A stretch of DNA of 64,000 nucleotides from Symsagittifera roscoffensis (taxonomy: Eukaryota; Xenacoelomorpha; Acoela; Convolutidae), in NCBI RefSeq assembly GCF_963678635.1, contig NC_087064.1:63977548-64041547 (forward strand), given 5' to 3'. Below, piece after piece: positions 21,628 to 33,301 of the stretch. Each line of letters opens with the position of its first letter. The first letter of the stretch is position 1. Both the position numbers and the translations under genes were made by a program. The notes beneath the pieces were generated by a model, which was given only the letters and a program-made list of their open reading frames with translations, was not told where the DNA came from and did not search any database.

Positions 21628-22241
21628 TATGGAAATCAACCCGGGATGCTTGAATCTTTATTTATAAACTCGCTTGATCAAAATTAGAGTTCGCTTCTAC
21701 AGAAGTTTCAGTTATTGAGTAAAGAAGATTAACAAGGAACTTTTTAATCCTGTTAAGACACTCTTTTAAACCAACGCTGTTTTGTTAAAAACCGCTCTAA
21801 CGGAAGTTAAAATCAGAGTCATTTCCTAATTTTGCTTATTTCTGAATTGAAAAAACACTGTTTCAGAAGGACTGCTTTCTCAGAGTTGGGAATGTAAGAG
21901 TTTTAAAGCCATGCGAGTTTCTTTGTGGCCTAAAATAATCTGCGGTTGACTATTTCTGGGCCAACAGTTTCGCTGAGTGCAATTAGGTTATTGAATCATC
22001 TGCATCTTCAAATGTTTACTTTTCTATCCTTGTCCCATTGGGGCTTTTTTCTGTGAAAATTTTTTGTTTCATTAGGTTTACAGACTATTTCATCTTATTA
22101 TCATATATAGTTTTCATTCCAGGTATTTGCAGTTCTTTGTCCTGCTGATATAATACAGCGTGCTCTAAGGCAGCTTAATGCACGAGACTCTAGTATGATT
22201 TTATCCACTCTCTCAACTTCGAATTAGTTCTATGACTTCTA
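21628..22241. other. No gene seen
   Basis: AT-rich, with no supported coding region or repeat. Confidence 0.4.
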
Positions 22242-22942
22242 CAGTGCTGGTTTAATTTATCCAGACAAAACGAAAAAAAACTTGAATCATAAAACGCGTT
22301 TTTTTCTTATTGGGTCAATTATAGACAAAAATGATGAAGTGAATCTTGCTTAGATTTTTAGCAGACTTAATGTGTTACAATTTTTTTTGCGAAACTCGGG
22401 ATCAAAATTTTATCTCGAAAACGACCTTTTTCTAACGTATTTTAGTCAATCAAAAGTTACGCCGAGACCGTTAGTTCAATTTCTGACAAAAGTATATCTC
22501 AAAATGAGCCCTTTATATAGACCAACAAAGTCTAAGAGAGCTCTAATCTTCAAAAATTGAAAGTCTTTTTTAAAATGTTTTTAAATTAAAAATTGGTATT
22601 TTTTTCAGTTAAACTGCATTTTTTTTTCAATCAAAAATAGACTGATCTAAACAAAATTGAGAAAACTATGTCCTCCTTAATCTTTGTTGGGCTATATATG
22701 AGGCTCACTGCGATATAGTTTGATGTCAGCGACTAACTAATGTTTTTGGCGAAATTTCGATTGACTAAAAATTATCGTTTTTGGTTTAAAACTTTGGGCC
22801 CAATTTCGCAAAATACCATAAGAATTCTGCTGAAACTCTAAGCCAGCTTAGTCTTCATATTATTGTGTTTAATATCAAATCAATTTGAAAAATTGCGTTC
22901 CAAATTCTTATCGTTTTGTCCGGATAATTTAAATCAGCGCTG
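22242..22942. mobile_element. Tc1/mariner-like non-autonomous element, 701 bp
   Basis: The left TIR starts CAGTGCTGGTTTAATTTATC, preceded by TA. The right end, read inverted, is CAGCGCTGATTTAAATTATC, with CA where the second target TA would be. Both continue into an inverted C(A/G)GACAAAACG. TA duplication and CAGTG ends are typical of Tc1/mariner elements. The interior has no transposase. Confidence 0.7.
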
Positions 22943-24540
22943 CACTCAACTGCAACGATTATACAATTCCACAACTCAACCAAAGTTTAGGAGACATCGG
23001 AAGCAAAAGATAACAAAGTTATGACAACCAAGAAACTATAAAATTCTCATCTTTTTCATCATAGTAAAAGATTTTCAATAGTCACAACATTTTCTGTTAA
23101 TCTTTAATTTTCATTAATGGATTAATGTGAAAAAAAGGACATGGAGAGGGCACATGAAAAATTAGAAAAAAGATATTCTGTTAAAAACTTTGGCGAAACA
23201 AACAAATGACATCAAATGTTATGCAACAATTTTACTCGCTTGAAGACAAAACTTGTAAAAATGCGACTGTACTAAAAAGCATCTGAGTTTTGTTTTTGAT
23301 AGAAAGTTTGGTTTGCTCGAAAAAAAAACTAAACAAAAAATTTGATCTTAGAAAGGTGTTCTGGAGCGCGCGGCTGAAAAATGTGAAATAGTTTTTTCAC
23401 CAAGACAGTCGATTTTAAAGTTTAAAAAATTCTCATGTTATCGCCACCCAAGACCGTTTTTTTCTAACTGCTGCTTTTAATAACACATTTTTGTATTAAA
23501 AAAGATGACCTTGATAGCAGTCAAAATTATTACAAGTATCCATCACTTCATCGTCACAAGTAACGAACTTTTCTACTCAAAAATTTAGCTTGGCAGTGGA
23601 AATATTAGGACCACGTGACATTCTGCTCTTACACCATGATTCTAAATTGAGCTGGTTGCCATGAACTGTTCACATCCTACAATGATGATCTGATGCGATC
23701 ACGTGACCATCGTCATCTGCAGACACTAGTTTAATCCTTCCTCTAGTTCAACTAGTGCAATTTGACCATAAGTGGAGTGGAGTGGGGGATACTAACAATG
23801 GCGGACCACAAGACTGTAGTCATAGTTGGGTTGGTGTTTGAGTGTATCTTGTTCTTAGTTCTCATCGTCATGTTCTGTGAAATAGAATGGTACGTATGTT
23901 GAAACTTTAAGCCCAAAAAAGTAAGATGAAAGTGTAATCTTGCGCTTATCTGTTCATCAGTGGCTTCTTCTTTCATTACTCATCTGACGCTTCCAATTTG
24001 TAACGCGAATACGTTCAGTTTGACTACAATAGACAACTGAAATTAGAAAACAAAAAAAAATTAAAACGAGAACTTTAGTTTTTTGTCTTTGTTTTTTTTC
24101 CGAGATTAAATGTGCGTAGCAACACAAAAACTCACCAATTTTGTTGCAGTGCTTTGATACATATAAGGGGGGCGTATCAATCAGAATAAATCAGTTAATT
24201 TAATGTATTTAATACATCAATTTATGTATTTAGTTAGAGCATAGGGTATTCTATACTTCAGAGTATTGGGTAATCCGGCGAATTAGAGAATCTTACATAA
24301 CCCCATATAACGAGTTTGAATAATCTTTCGTTTTATTTGCTGTTTTAGTCATAACAACATCAACTATCAAATATAATAACCACACATAAAATTTGCAGAA
24401 AATTTAAAGATTTAAAGCTAAAAGGATTGTTCTGTTTTTTTCTGCGGATACCAAAACTTTGACGATTTATTGAGACAATAGCGATACACATATTTCAACT
24501 TTTCTACAAAGTTTTGCATATTGTAAAGTTTTAGGCAGTT
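22943..24540. other. No supported gene
   Basis: AT-rich DNA. Positions 23615-23640 carry a partial match to the TTCTGCTCTTAGACCAT word of the 8449-9741 element's TIR. The only longer reading frame (23752-23976, minus) is unrecognised. Confidence 0.4.
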
Positions 24541-24648
24541 GATTCATTAAAATAGAACTGCTCGCTCGCTTTACTTGCTCGAAATAAGACAAAAAAGCAA
24601 AAATTTCAGACCGGGTTTTCTCGACACTGGGATAACTTTATTGAAATT
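24541..24648 (-). repeat. Repeat family C, copy 4, left part (split by the BEL element)
   Basis: CTGCTCGCTCGCTTTACTTG, then TCTCGACACTGGG; this resumes as the family C sequence after the BEL insertion at 28405. It ends in AAATT (24644-24648), the target site of the BEL/Pao element. Confidence 0.6.
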
Positions 24649-25234
24649 TATTGCTTGCAGCAAGCAACGTAATCAAGTGAAAAACAAAATGAAAACTTTT
24701 AACCGCCAAAAAACTGATTTAAACCAACAAAGATTGTTTCAAATGTTTGATTTATTCTACGCGGGATTAATCCCCTTTTTATGTAATGTAATTTTATATC
24801 GAATTATCCAAATTTTCAAAACAGCTTGTAAAATTGATCCACATTAAGAAGCAGCAGTTGGGTGAGCCTTGTGACTCTGGTTTAGACAGATAGAGACTGG
24901 ATCAAGGCTCATTGCACAAACTCAACGAGTAAAAAAATTGCGAATATTGCGATACAACGTTTTAGAGTTCTTGTATTGTAATGCTAGCATTGAATACTCG
25001 CTGCAGGCACACGCCAAAAACCCATTGAAGTTATATTGACATTTGCAAGACTTTTCTTCTTAAATAAAAGATGTTAAACTTCATTGTCTTGGTATGCACA
25101 ATGAAGCAGGTATAAGCTGTTCCCCTCCCTCTGATAAGTCATATCTTCGTTGAATCAAAGTTAAAGTAAAATCTCAGCTACGTCAAGCTGAGTTGGTCCG
25201 CTATTGAAAAGTTTTAGGCTTCGGCGAGAAACCA
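24649..25234 (+). repeat. 5' LTR of the BEL/Pao element
   Basis: 586 bp ending in ...GAGAAACCA. An AATAAA polyadenylation word lies at 25063-25068. The first two bases are TA rather than the TG seen in the 3' copy. The LTR carries a spurious reading frame that is duplicated in both LTRs and should not be taken as a gene. Confidence 0.9.
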
Positions 25235-25307
25235 TTGATCCGCGTCGACCCGGACACAACGAACCAAGAACTACTAACCATTAACCACTAACCACGAACC
25301 ACGAACT

Positions 25308-27782
25308 ATGAGTGATACCAACGACCAGTACGATCTACGAAGCTTCGCGAACGAGCAAGGCGATGTACGATCAGTTGCGAACGAGCAACCAGGTCAGAGC
25401 AATGCGAACGAGCAGAGCGATCAACCAGCTGTTGTGAGCGCGCAACATGGACAAAACGATCAGTCAGGACGAACATACCTGAAGCTGGTTCACTCCAGAA
25501 GTGGTCACAAGACATGCATTTCTAAGCATAGGCATCGAATAAACTCAATCCGATCGGTCAATCCAGTGACTGATCTTGCTGGCTTGCGAATTTCTCTTGC
25601 TGTCATAAGAGAGACCCTCACATCGATCAGTGAAAAGGATCGATTGATAGAGGACGTTGTACCAGACGAACGTCTGCAAGCCGAGCTTGAAACGGCTTGT
25701 GAGTTCAGAGCGGAGGTACGAGAATTCATTCAGCAGACGAATGATTTCTTGGAAGATCAGCAAGCGTCTTCCAGAGGATCGACAGGAGAAGCGAACGGGC
25801 TTCATACAATGTTCTCACCAAGATCAAGTCAGATCAAATTGCCAAAGATAGATCTTCCTTCCTTCAGTGGGAAGTATACAGAGTGGACGAGCTTCATCGA
25901 TCAGTTCGATTCTGCTGTACATGGAAATCCAAACCTCCAAAATGCTGAGAAGTTGAACTACCTCAAGTCTTCACTTCGAGGAGAAGCACACGATCTGATC
26001 AAGAATGTAGCAGTAACAGACGTGAACTACGAGCTCGCAAGGAGGACTCTAATGGACCGATTCGACAACAAGAGGTTCATTGTAAGCATGCATCTCAGTG
26101 CTGTGTTACACTACCCGACTTTGAAAACCGAAGATGGAACAAGCCTCAGGAAGCTTTTGGAGTGTTTGCGCGAAAATGTGGCTGCATTAGAAGTGCAAGG
26201 CTGTAATACTGAAGACTGGGATCCAATACTGGTTCATGTAATTGAGCAGAAACTGGATCCGGAAAGCCAAAAGCAATGGCAGCTTCACAACCCAGGAAGA
26301 GAGCTCCAGAAACTAAACGAGCTTGACGATTTCATTAGTGCGCGAGCGAGGGCACTAGAAGCAGTGAAGTCATCAATCACTTTACAGAAACCAACGACTC
26401 GAATTGAAGCACATTCTGATTTCCAAAGTAAAATCGACCGAAGGCAATCGTATGGAGCAACAACTGTGGACGAGCAATGTGTGTTTTGTGGAGCACTTCA
26501 TAGTGTAACTGCATGTAACGAGTTCAAGAAGTTGATAGTACATACACGGAAAGACGAAGTGACTTCCAAACGACTATGCTTTAATTGTTTGCGCCCAGGG
26601 CATTTGGTAACGAAATGCCCAAGCACGCACAATTGTAAACTGTGTGGAAAAAGACACCATTCTCTTCTTCACGTGGACAATCAGCACAGGGAACAACAGA
26701 ATACAACTGAGAGAAATACTGTAAACGATTGTCATACCAGTGGAAACAACCTGTGTACTGCCATTAGTGCTAAGGAACCTGACAAAACGGCCCTACTTGG
26801 AACTTGCAGGATACCGCTGTTCAACCATCACAGACAGGAAATCATTTGCCGTGCCTTGATAGACAATGGATCACAGTTGAACTTCGTCAGTGAAAGCTTC
26901 GTACGACGGAATGGATTGCCTCGTAAATCAGTCAACCAAACAGTGAAACCAGTTGGAACAGCACCCCCATTGGAGACGAGAGGTCTTGCTCCGATAACTT
27001 TGTCATTGCCTGGAGAAGACACACTACGAGCAGATTTCTTCATCATGCCCCAAGTCACATCAGATTTACCAGCAGACGATGTGGATGTACGCAAGCATAA
27101 CCTTCCATCTCGATATGAACTGGCGGATCCAGATTTCGACAAAAGAGGACGGATTGATCTTCTATGTGGTGTTGAATTGGCAAACGAGCTCACCACTGGT
27201 AAACGGATACGAGAAGGATATCTCAGCTTGGATGAATCAATTTTTGGCTGGATTGTGAGTGGATCAGTACAGTTTTTAAGCAGGCGCAATGATGATAGAG
27301 TTTTGCAAGCAAACTTCGTCAGTCAGGTGTCTGATCTGGACATAAACCGATTGTGGACAGTTGATGACTTGCCTTCGAACCGAAGCCCTCGATCAAACGA
27401 AGAAGAGTTTGTTGAGGATCACTACGACAAAACAACTGTAACTGAGTCAGATGGTTGCTACTGTGTTATTTTGCCTTTCGAGACAAACGTTGGAACCTTC
27501 GACGAGTGCAGAGTCAATGCACCCAAACCATTCTTCAGTCTGGAACGCAAACTTAAGCAGGATGTGGTTTTATACACTCAGTATCAAGACTTCATCAAAG
27601 AGTTCCGAGACATGGGTCACCTAGAAGAACTCATTGAAGTTTTCTGGAAGCGATGGAGCAAGGAGTACTTGTCTTCTCCGCAGCCTCGGAAGGAGTGGAA
27701 ATCAAAACAGCGACTTCAATACCGCAAGGGGTCGCTGCGTCCGGCCTTGCACAAAACTAAGCAAATTCACAGTCAGTGTTGA
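25308..27782 (+). CDS. BEL/Pao Gag-protease polyprotein fused to an integrase C-terminal remnant
   Basis: 824 residues from ATG 25308. Residues about 172-345 match the BEL gag domain DUF1759 (L-P-K-I-D-L-P-x-F-x-G near 178-188). Zinc-binding motifs follow: C-x2-C from 391, and C-F-N-C...H...C from 424 to 437. An aspartic protease of DUF1758 type follows, with active-site-like D-N-G at 519-521. The RT N-terminal region begins near 720 but breaks off at about 774. The next residues (F-W-K-R-W-S-K-E-Y near 779-787) belong to the end of a BEL integrase (DUF5641). So an in-frame deletion near nt 27628 has removed nearly all of RT, RNase H and integrase. The last 30 residues look out of frame, suggesting a second small deletion. 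GC content is clearly higher than in flanking DNA. Confidence 0.85.
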   Translation: MSDTNDQYDLRSFANEQGDVRSVANEQPGQSNANEQSDQPAVVSAQHGQNDQSGRTYLKLVHSRSGHKTCISKHRHRINSIRSVNPVTDLAGLRISLAVIRETLTSISEKDRLIEDVVPDERLQAELETACEFRAEVREFIQQTNDFLEDQQASSRGSTGEANGLHTMFSPRSSQIKLPKIDLPSFSGKYTEWTSFIDQFDSAVHGNPNLQNAEKLNYLKSSLRGEAHDLIKNVAVTDVNYELARRTLMDRFDNKRFIVSMHLSAVLHYPTLKTEDGTSLRKLLECLRENVAALEVQGCNTEDWDPILVHVIEQKLDPESQKQWQLHNPGRELQKLNELDDFISARARALEAVKSSITLQKPTTRIEAHSDFQSKIDRRQSYGATTVDEQCVFCGALHSVTACNEFKKLIVHTRKDEVTSKRLCFNCLRPGHLVTKCPSTHNCKLCGKRHHSLLHVDNQHREQQNTTERNTVNDCHTSGNNLCTAISAKEPDKTALLGTCRIPLFNHHRQEIICRALIDNGSQLNFVSESFVRRNGLPRKSVNQTVKPVGTAPPLETRGLAPITLSLPGEDTLRADFFIMPQVTSDLPADDVDVRKHNLPSRYELADPDFDKRGRIDLLCGVELANELTTGKRIREGYLSLDESIFGWIVSGSVQFLSRRNDDRVLQANFVSQVSDLDINRLWTVDDLPSNRSPRSNEEEFVEDHYDKTTVTESDGCYCVILPFETNVGTFDECRVNAPKPFFSLERKLKQDVVLYTQYQDFIKEFRDMGHLEELIEVFWKRWSKEYLSSPQPRKEWKSKQRLQYRKGSLRPALHKTKQIHSQC

Positions 27783-27813
27783 ATGAACTTGGCTCATTCA
27801 AGGTGGGCGGCAA

Positions 27814-28399
27814 TGTTGCTTGCAGCAAGCAACGTAATCAAGTGAAAAACAAAATGAAAACTTTTAACCGCCAAAAAACTGATTTAAACCAACAAAGATT
27901 GTTTCAAATGTTTGATTTATTCTACGCGGGATTAATCCCCTTTTTATGTAATGTAATTTTATATCGAATTATCCAAATTTTCAAAACAGCTTGTAAAATT
28001 GATCCACATTAAGAAGCAGCAGTTGGGTGAGCCTTGTGACTCTGGTTTAGACAGATAGAGACTGGATCAAGGCTCATTGCACAAACTCAACGAGTAAAAA
28101 AATTGCGAATATTGCGATACAACGTTTTAGAGTTCTTGTATTGTAATGCTAGCATTGAATACTCGCTGCAGGCACACGCCAAAAACCCATTGAAGTTATA
28201 TTGACATTTGCAAGACTTTTCTTCTTAAATAAAAGATGTTAAACTTCATTGTCTTGGTATGCACAATGAAGCAGGTATAAGCTGTTCCCCTCCCTCTGAT
28301 AAGTCATATCTTCGTTGAATCAAAGTTAAAGTAAAATCTCAGCTACGTCAAGCTGAGTTGGTCCGCTATTGAAAAGTTTTAGGCTTCGGCGAGAAACCA
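27814..28399 (+). repeat. 3' LTR of the BEL/Pao element
   Basis: 586 bp, starting TGTTGCTTGCAGC and ending ...GAGAAACCA, essentially identical to the 5' LTR. Followed directly by the AAATT target copy. Confidence 0.9.
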
Positions 28400-28404
28400 A
28401 AATT

Positions 28405-28665
28405 GTTTAATGTAGTTCGAATCACGACTGTAAGGATTTTGATATGATATATCAATCAACCCAGTCCGCTGATATATCACTCAACTCAGTCGGATTAATA
28501 ATTGTATTACCTGATTTTGCGTGGAAAAAAAGAAAAAAAAACAAACAAAACACAGCCAAATACAAATTTCCTCCCTATTTTCAATGGTTGGAACGGATAG
28601 CCGGTTACTGTGCACAGAATGTTCCGACCATATTCTTTAAAAAACTACAAGATAAAGCTTTTTTT
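28405..28665 (-). repeat. Repeat family C, copy 4, right part
   Basis: On the minus strand it reads through TCGTGATTCGAAC, the TGATATATCATAT motif, GTATTTGGCTGTGTTTTG, CCAACCATTGAAAATAGGGA and GGTCGGAACATTCTGTGC. It continues the repeat broken by the BEL insertion. Confidence 0.6.
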
Positions 28666-28854
28666 TCTATTAAGTTTTTCTGCGTGGATTGATAAAAAAA
28701 TCTGATGTAAAACTATAAGATTTCTAATTTTTTTTTCATTTTTTGTAGAAAAACATCCAATGTTTGCAGAATGGAGCAACAAAACTCCAAAATCTAATTT
28801 TACTTGCCTAAAAATAAGTTTTTAGGGCTTAAATTTCTCCTATTTAAGCTGTTG

Positions 28855-29160
28855 TAAGCCTGCTCCCTTGCTTTATTCGCTCGAATTAGGACAAAAAATC
28901 AAAAATTTCATACATTTTTTTTTCTTGACACTAGGTGTGATTTTAATGTGATTCAAATTACGACTTTAAGGACTTTAATATGAAAAAAAACTCAATCGAG
29001 TCCTATGATTATTTGTGGTACCTGATTTTGTCTGGAAAACAAAATGAAAAAAAAAAACTAAAACAGACCCAGATACAAAGTTTCTCCCCATATTCAATGG
29101 TTGGAACAAAACAGATAAAACAAATGTTAATAGATGGCTTGACTCTCCAAGTTTTGCTTT
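28855..29160 (-). repeat. Repeat family C, copy 5
   Basis: GCCTGCTCCCTTGCTTTATT, then TTGACACTAGG, then CAAATTACGACTTTAAGGAC, then CCATATTCAATGGTTGGAAC. The order and orientation match copy 4, so it shows roughly what the BEL target looked like before insertion. Another fragment of this end is near 47825-47865. Confidence 0.55.
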
Positions 29161-29253
29161 TCAAAAAAAATATAGGCAAGATTCTGACTGCCCCCTAACG
29201 TCCAATAAAGCTGTTAACCAAGAAACTCTTTAAAAGTGTTGAAAGGAAATAAA

Positions 29254-29715
29254 GCTGCTCATATCAGGGCAAAGCCCTGATTGATCCGACTGCCATTTAG
29301 TGTCTATGGAGCAGTAATAACATGAAAAAATCAAATGTAATAAAACCCGAGATTGCTTGTGAAAATTATCACCCCACACACCATATAATGTACAAAGTGA
29401 TAAATTTCGCTCCTAGCAACAAATCAATTTTGGCAAATAAGCTTATTTCAATCAAATCGGAACGATTTCTAAGAGGGATTAAATCTCGGCTTACACGTTA
29501 ATAGCGCGAAATAATAACGCTTTACACCCCGATAACTTTACGAAAAATGATCACAGACATATTATCTTTTCAAATTTAAGCTCTGGACAATTATACTTTT
29601 TGAATGATATTAAAAAATTCCGTCAAAAATGACTAGTTAAAAAGTCGAAATTCGTTTGAAAAAACCACCCCGAGCACAATTTTTCCGTAGTTTTCGTTAT
29701 AAAAGTCGGAACAAT
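29254..29715 (-). repeat. Repeat family D, copy 1
   Basis: On the minus strand it starts with a GTTCCGACTTTTATA-like word and ends with a GGCTTTGCCCTGATATGAGC-type word. The terminal word CAGGGCAAAGCCCTG is a 6-bp-stem hairpin. Three further copies lie at 42270-42762, 43154-43618 and 46845-47386 in the opposite orientation. No conserved ORF. Confidence 0.7.
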
Positions 29716-31439
29716 AAGAAAATAAATTTTTGTTTCATTTTGTGATTAATTTTATCTCGCACACGATTTTGACGTAAATGACAAACTTTTAATTTTCGTT
29801 TTATTAATGAGTCTCAATTAGACATATGACTGCTAGAAGAAGAGGTGATAATATTTAAAACATGATAATAAGGGAGCCGAATTAAAGAGGGAGTTCAGCC
29901 TCTCATCGATCTTTATGTACGCTTTGAATTTTTTAATTTGAAAAACGGCAAAACTGTCTGAAAACGGGTTTTTATCATTCGACACTTGATCTTTTTTATA
30001 GTAGTCATAAGTGAGAAAAAAGCATGCCTACTATATAGTTTTTGCCACTGTTGGAACAAAACATGGAATATCCATCCATTAATCGGATAGATTATTAATC
30101 AAACACATATCGCTCCAAAGGATTTTTCCTTAAACTCCAAAGCAATTTAACATAAGCAAGAAATAATTTTCAAAACATAAAATTATTGGAAATATTTTGA
30201 TACTTTTTTGATGATTTTTTTGGCAAACTTGTGTTGCGTTTAATAACAGTCACTCGTGGAGAGTTCTTTTCCATTAATGACCGCGTTCGAACTCAGTAAC
30301 AACGTTTTTCCTCGGTCGAACTATATCAAGCCAGCATCGAGACAGTCTAAAAATCAACTTTTGATTGAGTATGTCGAAACCTAAATAGCCAAATTTGACC
30401 CATCCGCACTAGAGTTTCAAGGGAATTGATCAATTTTACTGGATATTTTTGGACAAAAACTTAACCCATAGACTCAATTTTGTTGACCCATTTAAGCATG
30501 AGAATAAATTTGTTGGGGATTTTAACCAATAATTTTGAGAAGCTTTTGAATGGCCATAAATTTCGGGAAATCTTCGACGTTGGACTTCTTGATTTGCTCC
30601 ATTGACATCTGTGTGCATTTTTTTTTCGTCAAATTCCGGCGCATATTATAGTATCTTCGATCAAAAAATTTTGTTACAAATTTGATTTGTAGTAAAGATT
30701 TTTTTATGCAAGCATGCAAGTTTATCAAACTTTTTGCATTACACTTTTCAAAGTAAGCTCGCACGCTTTTTATAATATTTTTTAACCTTGGAAGGCGCGC
30801 AATTATAAAAACACCGATCACTTACAGATGAATCTTATGCCACAGAGTGACCAAACGTGATGCAGCTGAAGTGGATAAACGGTCAATAGGTCACCATTTC
30901 ATTTCCACAAATGTCAACATCGTTCCGGAAATTCCACCAGATCAACCAGCACAGTAGACCGCTCAGAATACTTTCGAGAAATCCAGCGCGCCTAGACCAT
31001 CTAGCTGCATCCGCCATAGAGTGCTATAAAAAAAGACCGTGAAAAAACCAGTATATTCGATTATCAAGACTCATTCAAACATAGGTATCAAATTTTAGGG
31101 GTTTTTAACCGATAATTTTTAATTCAGAAGTCCATTATACTCCATTATAATTTTTTTATAATCCATTTTTTTGTTTTCAATATGATCGATTATTTTTTGC
31201 TAATGAATCCATCAAAATTAATTGTTTTTGTAGAAATGTTTTGTTTATTCTACTTTGTGGAGCGTTCAGCAAAACTAGATCCCGACGAACACGTTTACCC
31301 CCGTGCACAAGGCAAACGTTCGCCATCCGTTGCCAACCATCGTGAACTATCATCCAGCAAAACTTACAATAAATCTGGATCCACGAAAAGCTAAACAAAA
31401 AAAAACAGTTGAACTCTCTGGCCTTCAGTTTGCCCTGAA
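29716..31439. other. No supported gene
   Basis: AT-rich. A 99-codon minus-strand reading frame (30522-30821) and two overlapping short frames at 31177-31398 are unrecognised and unsupported by any motif. Confidence 0.4.
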
Positions 31440-31731
31440 TTGATTGTTTAGTTTATACCTAATTAATACAGCCTTGTCATACCGCTACTGCAGTAGCAGT
31501 ATTTATATACGTATGTACAGCTAACCTTTGGTGCTCAATCATTATTTTATGGTATGCTCAAGGTCATACGTAAGTGATGACACTGAGATTAAGCGAGAGA
31601 TCAGAGTTCTTAACAATGATCTATCTCTCAGTACAACATCAAAACAAAAGAAACAGAAAACCTAAATTCAATATCCAAAATACAGTATTGAATTACAACT
31701 TGTTTTCAATCGATATCGCAAGGCATATCAC

Positions 31732-32550
31732 ATGGCGCAGCCAGCAGGATTCGCAGCTCAAGACAACAGAACGGATATGGGAATTCCGGTATTTTGGGCA
31801 TCAGCGAATCTAGACCCTCCGTGGCAATTTAAAATTTGGTTCGAACAATTTCTCATGGCGGTTACGGTCAAAGAAAATGTGAACCCAGAGATTATTTTGG
31901 AAGAACCAAAAGACATATTAGAAGAACCACCACCACGCCCGGAAACGCCCAGGGATGGGGAGAACGAAGATGCGAGGAACGCTAGGATTCTTAGAGATAA
32001 GCTAGCAAGGGATAGAGTAGTATTGGAGAACGAAGACAGAAAGACAAGAGGCTCACGAGTCGGACACAATGTCTTCTACAACGAAGTACAAAAGAAACTG
32101 GTGTCAAGATTATTTTTATCTTTGGGTACAGAGGGAAAGAAGAGATTCCTACAAAAGAACCCGCACGTTGAAATATCGAAAATGACGTTCAGGGAAATAA
32201 CAGATTTGACAGAAGTCTCGTTTCAAAAGGTAAAATGTGTAACATACGAAAGATACAAGTTATTTACGAGAATGCAAGAATCTGGAGAATCTCTAGAATC
32301 ATTCCACGCAGCGTTAACTGCTCAAGCAGCCCGATCAGAACTGGGAGCATTGGAAAATGAAATAGTGCGAGACCTGTTCATCTCGAAAATGAAAAACATG
32401 ACATTGCAGGACACGTTGACATTCGAAACTCTAGATCCGGTGGAAGTTTTTAAAAGGGCTATAAAATTCGAACATAGCAAGTTAACCATAATGGCGTTTC
32501 AGAAGACTAATGCTGCGGTTAAAGGGGGATCAAATAGAAGATTAGATTAG
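31732..32550 (+). CDS. Ty3/gypsy-like Gag, isolated fragment
   Basis: 272 residues from ATG 31732. The second half has the helical pattern of gypsy-type retrotransposon Gag: R-Y-K-L-F-T-R, G-E-S-L-E-S-F-H and E-I-V-R-D-L-F-I-S-K-M. An acidic proline-rich stretch sits near residues 56-85. No zinc knuckle, protease or RT follows: within 10 bases of the stop the DNA becomes the duplicated repeat starting at 32551. A 34-bp word starting TTGATTGTTTAGTTTATACC lies upstream at 31440-31473 and recurs at 36422 and 41280 without the gag. The gag is therefore a fragment caught in the repeat array, not a working element. Confidence 0.65.
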   Translation: MAQPAGFAAQDNRTDMGIPVFWASANLDPPWQFKIWFEQFLMAVTVKENVNPEIILEEPKDILEEPPPRPETPRDGENEDARNARILRDKLARDRVVLENEDRKTRGSRVGHNVFYNEVQKKLVSRLFLSLGTEGKKRFLQKNPHVEISKMTFREITDLTEVSFQKVKCVTYERYKLFTRMQESGESLESFHAALTAQAARSELGALENEIVRDLFISKMKNMTLQDTLTFETLDPVEVFKRAIKFEHSKLTIMAFQKTNAAVKGGSNRRLD

Positions 32551-33301
32551 GTTTTTACCTATAAATAGAATGATTTTAAAGAATCTGCGATAGATGTGGT
32601 ACGCTGAAACGCATTATGATTTTCTACAAGGGATGACCAAAACCCAGGTACTCCAAAAGCAGTGAGAAGTTAATATTAAATATAAAAAGTGGAAAAAAAA
32701 GAAGTGGTCCAGATTTTACATGTGAATTAAACTTGATTGAAGTATCAATCAACAAACTTTCTCTGTTATAGGATGTCTAATTGAACGGGCTCTTATAAAG
32801 TCTTTGGAAATGTAGATAATTATTGCGAAGGTCTAGGTTAAACAGTTGCTTTTTCAAGCCTTGTGATAGTTTGGTGCCCGGACTATTTGCCCATGAACAA
32901 ATAGCTTATGCTAACTTGCCCTATAAAAGGGTGCCTCACATGAAAACTTGTCCTATACCAACTTGCCCCACATGACAATTTGTACACATGACAATATGAC
33001 CGTTTCGTCCCACAAGTAACACGGGACGTTTTGTCCCACAAGTTTATTATTTATCGTTCAAATCGAATAGTTATTAGGACCAGCATGAGTTAATGGTAAA
33101 CTCAGCTGTAATGTTTTTTTTTAATTGCGTTATTGGTTGTATCTTTTCTTTGCAAACATACACAATACTAACTATGAGTCAATATACATGGTGGAAAACT
33201 CAACAAAACCAGCAATGACAAACTAGGCTTCGCCAAAAAACAAAAACAGCTGAACACTTAGATGCACGACATACAGTTCACATAAATGCCGATAGCTCAA
33301 A

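Larger units (their letters stand above)
24649..28399 (+). mobile_element. BEL/Pao LTR retrotransposon, internally deleted, young
   Basis: Two 586-bp LTRs (24649-25234 and 27814-28399) flank a single gag-protease reading frame. The 5-bp target duplication is perfect: AAATT at 24644-24648 and 28400-28404. By eye the LTRs differ only at their second base (TA versus TG). A purine-rich tract (AAGGTGGGCGGCAA) abuts the 3' LTR. No TGG-type primer-binding site follows the 5' LTR directly. Most of pol is missing, so movement would need enzymes from an intact relative. Confidence 0.9.

Noticed and set aside
24575-24847. ORF in the 5' LTR, repeated at 27776-28012
   Set aside because: Lies within the two identical LTRs; present twice only because the LTR is duplicated.
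30522-30821. 99-codon minus-strand ORF
   Set aside because: Basic composition typical of AT-rich chance frames; no start context or family.
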